The notes under the pieces are model-generated. The model worked only from the letters and a program-made list of their open reading frames with translations, ran no database searches and was not told the origin of the DNA. Source: Fidelibacterota bacterium UBA7303 (GTDB lineage Bacteria; Fidelibacterota; Marinisomatia; Marinisomatales; UBA1611). From it: a stretch of 6,861 bases of DNA. The position numbers and the translations under genes were made by a program. The stretch is from contig DKQR01000171.1 of the NCBI GenBank assembly GCA_002471805.1, positions 1 to 6,861 of the forward strand, read 5' to 3'. Positions 5,082-6,861 of the stretch are shown here, piece by piece. Position 1 is the first letter of the stretch. The number at the start of each line of letters is the position of its first letter.

Positions 5082-6861
5082 TTGCGCTCTTTTCAACAAG
5101 TTCTGGCTGTCTTTCTACCGCTTATTTGTCAGTCTCTGGACGCAAATATTACCCTGGATTCCTTGGGATACCGGGTGCATTTCCAACAGGCCCTGGAACA
5201 ATACAATCAAGCCCGTTTTGGACTTGCAGAAGATTATTTCCATGCCATCCTGACTCAGGACAAAGATTACGCAGACCCCGCAGCTCAGCTCATGCTGGCC
5301 AAATCGCAATACCACCAGGGTGAGTGGAAACAGGCATTTCGGACTTGTAAATCATACTTAACCAGTTATCCTGACAGTCCTTATGAAAACCATGCCCAGA
5401 TTCTTATGGGTGATATATTGCTTGTGCAGGGACAGGTTACATCTGCATTTGAGCGTTATCTCCGTATCCGTACTCTGGCTGTAGATTCGATCCGATTGCA
5501 AGAAATCGATGAACGCCTCCTGAATTGCATTGCCAATGATATAGATCCCCATCGGCTGGAAGGGTTGCTTTTCCAGGAACAAGACAAACCAAACCGGGCT
5601 ATTCTGAATCTGACCAGAGCATACGCAGCATGGAAAAACGGTAACCGCTATGATTTGGAGCTGGTACTGAGTGGTAGAATGTCCAGTGAGTTTCCCCAGG
5701 GATTCCAGGCTTTTTTCGAGTCTTTATCGCAGGCCGTGAATAGAAAATTTTTTAATCAGAGTACGATTGCTGTTGTTTTGCCCATTACGGGTACCGATGC
5801 GGGTAAAAGTGTGTCGTATCTGGTAGGCCTTTCGGAATTTTTAGATGAGAATCTGGATCAGATTGCAGTCCGCTTTATTGTATTTGATACAGAAAGCAGC
5901 AATGTAAAAGCATTTGAGATCCTTAGAAAAATCGCTTTGAACCGCAGAATAACCGGCATATTAGGCCCTTTTGCGGATTCTCAGATACTCATTGCTTCTG
6001 GAACCACGTCGTCGCTCCCGATATTGATTCCAAAAACTGAATTGACCGGTTTGGCTGACCTGGCTGATAATGTTTTTTTTCTTTCTCCCACAGACAGAAC
6101 CATTGCCCAGCGGACCGCCCAGTTACTGGTGCAGGAAATGGATCTGGAGCAGATTGCCATATTATCACCTGGAGATGGACATTCTTTGCAGATGACTAAA
6201 TATTTTATCAGCGAATTAAACCAGTTGGGCATCGAACCTGTTGCCCTGGAATGGTATCATGAAAAACCGGAAAATATAGCGCGGCAGTTTAAATCCATCC
6301 GGCGTACAGCCTGGGCCCTGGTACCGGGGAAAAAAACCTCAGAAAATGTGATGGATATGGCTATTGACAGCCTGGAAGGACTATTTGACGTGGATGTGGA
6401 TGATTTTTTTGATTTACCAGATGAGGATGGGGCCGAAATCATGAGTAAACGGGACTCGGCCAAAATATTTTTAAAAACTATCCAGGCGTTATATCTGCCT
6501 CTACGTGCTGGCGAACTCACCTATGTGGGCACACAGGTTCCATTGTACAATTTAGAGACAGTCATCATTGGTAATGAAAACTGGCTGGATATGGATGTCC
6601 TAAACCAGGACGTGATTGGCCCTCATGTGCAGGGCATGCGCATTATTAGTGATGTTCGTTCTTCCATGGTGATGAATGAAAAACTGCAATTCAGCAATTA
6701 TTATGCCCTTGGCTTTGACCATGGTGATTTCATTAATCTTATCAGTTCCAGATCCAGCGGCACCCGTCGATCCTTTTATCAAAACCTGAAAAAACAGATT
6801 TCTTTTGATGGCCGTACAACCTCTATCCAGTTCGGCGGAAAAAATAAAAACAGCAACCAGT
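5082..6861 (+). CDS. TPR-like plus type I periplasmic-binding protein (partial, 3' end missing)
   Basis: From the TTG at 5082 the frame is open to the window edge, giving 593 codons with no stop. Residues 1-21 are a signal peptide (QQVLAVFLPLIC) with Gln17 after the hydrophobic core; the PLIC stretch does not match a lipobox, so a lipoprotein is not supported. Residues about 33-140 form two or three TPR-like helix pairs (AEDYFHAIL, then MLAKSQYHQGEWKQAF, then QILMGDILLVQGQ). From residue 228 (TIAVVLPITG) a type I periplasmic-binding fold begins: GILGPF at 292-297, SLPILIPKTEL near 310-320, SPTDR at 335-339, and AILSPGDGHS followed by YFISELNQLGI. A charged insertion fills about 409-466. The fold resumes with IQALYLPL (467) and SFDG (574), normally close to the end of the domain. 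Leu/Ile/Val-binding proteins and LpoA-type penicillin-binding-protein activators share this fold; the TPR-plus-binding order recalls LpoA. Ligand unknown. Likely co-transcribed with the gene ending at 5062. Confidence 0.85.
   Translation, partial: MRSFQQVLAVFLPLICQSLDANITLDSLGYRVHFQQALEQYNQARFGLAEDYFHAILTQDKDYADPAAQLMLAKSQYHQGEWKQAFRTCKSYLTSYPDSPYENHAQILMGDILLVQGQVTSAFERYLRIRTLAVDSIRLQEIDERLLNCIANDIDPHRLEGLLFQEQDKPNRAILNLTRAYAAWKNGNRYDLELVLSGRMSSEFPQGFQAFFESLSQAVNRKFFNQSTIAVVLPITGTDAGKSVSYLVGLSEFLDENLDQIAVRFIVFDTESSNVKAFEILRKIALNRRITGILGPFADSQILIASGTTSSLPILIPKTELTGLADLADNVFFLSPTDRTIAQRTAQLLVQEMDLEQIAILSPGDGHSLQMTKYFISELNQLGIEPVALEWYHEKPENIARQFKSIRRTAWALVPGKKTSENVMDMAIDSLEGLFDVDVDDFFDLPDEDGAEIMSKRDSAKIFLKTIQALYLPLRAGELTYVGTQVPLYNLETVIIGNENWLDMDVLNQDVIGPHVQGMRIISDVRSSMVMNEKLQFSNYYALGFDHGDFINLISSRSSGTRRSFYQNLKKQISFDGRTTSIQFGGKNKNSNQ

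Noticed and set aside
5082..5150. Lipoprotein signal in the TPR/binding protein
   Set aside because: The residues before Cys16 are P-L-I, which do not fit the lipobox (small residue at -1). An ordinary signal peptide fits better.

Overview
This 6.9 kb bacterial window carries a run of plus-strand genes, most of which encode exported, repeat-built proteins. The window contains no recognisable tRNA, rRNA, transposase, integrase or CRISPR array. Lineage clues are mixed. Four products begin with short signal peptides, each followed by Gln at or near the predicted cleavage point, a habit described for Bacteroidota (the 'Q-rule') and relatives. However, several genes have clear AGGA-type Shine-Dalgarno sites, two start at TTG, and no Bacteroidota TAnnTTTG promoter box was found. 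I infer an FCB-group or neighbouring environmental lineage (for example Neomarinimicrobiota) and cannot go further without a search.

Layout. Bases 1-59 probably hold the first 19 codons of a minus-strand gene leaving the window. A GC-rich hairpin with a T-rich tail (80-97) lies between it and a 58-residue charged small protein (148-324). A roughly 190-base AT-rich gap follows. Next comes a tandem trio of exported proteins with MORN_2/YwqK-like repeats. The first is a 656-residue protein made almost entirely of about 25 units of 24 residues (519-2489). The second is a 223-residue paralogue with seven units (2653-3324). The third is a 330-residue relative with one N-terminal MORN-like unit and a C-terminal half of looser YD-like hairpin repeats (3358-4350). 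After another structured gap there is a 183-residue soluble protein of unknown function (4511-5062). Nineteen bases later a TTG-started gene begins that runs off the right edge (5082-6861). It combines an exported TPR-like N-terminus with a type I periplasmic-binding domain of the Leu/Ile/Val-binding or LpoA-like kind.

How they may work together. The trio looks like a locally amplified family of secreted or periplasmic beta-hairpin repeat proteins; their ligand is unknown. The last two genes look like one transcription unit pairing a cytoplasmic protein with a periplasmic sensor or binding protein. Nothing in the sequence ties the trio biochemically to the last two genes, beyond adjacency and strand.

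The most notable signals are: the higher-order duplication inside the large repeat protein; the abrupt rise in G+C between it and its shorter paralogues; a GGGGTTTT element that recurs once in each of three non-coding gaps, each time as the 3' arm of a possible stem; and a charged insertion of about 58 residues in the binding domain of the last gene.
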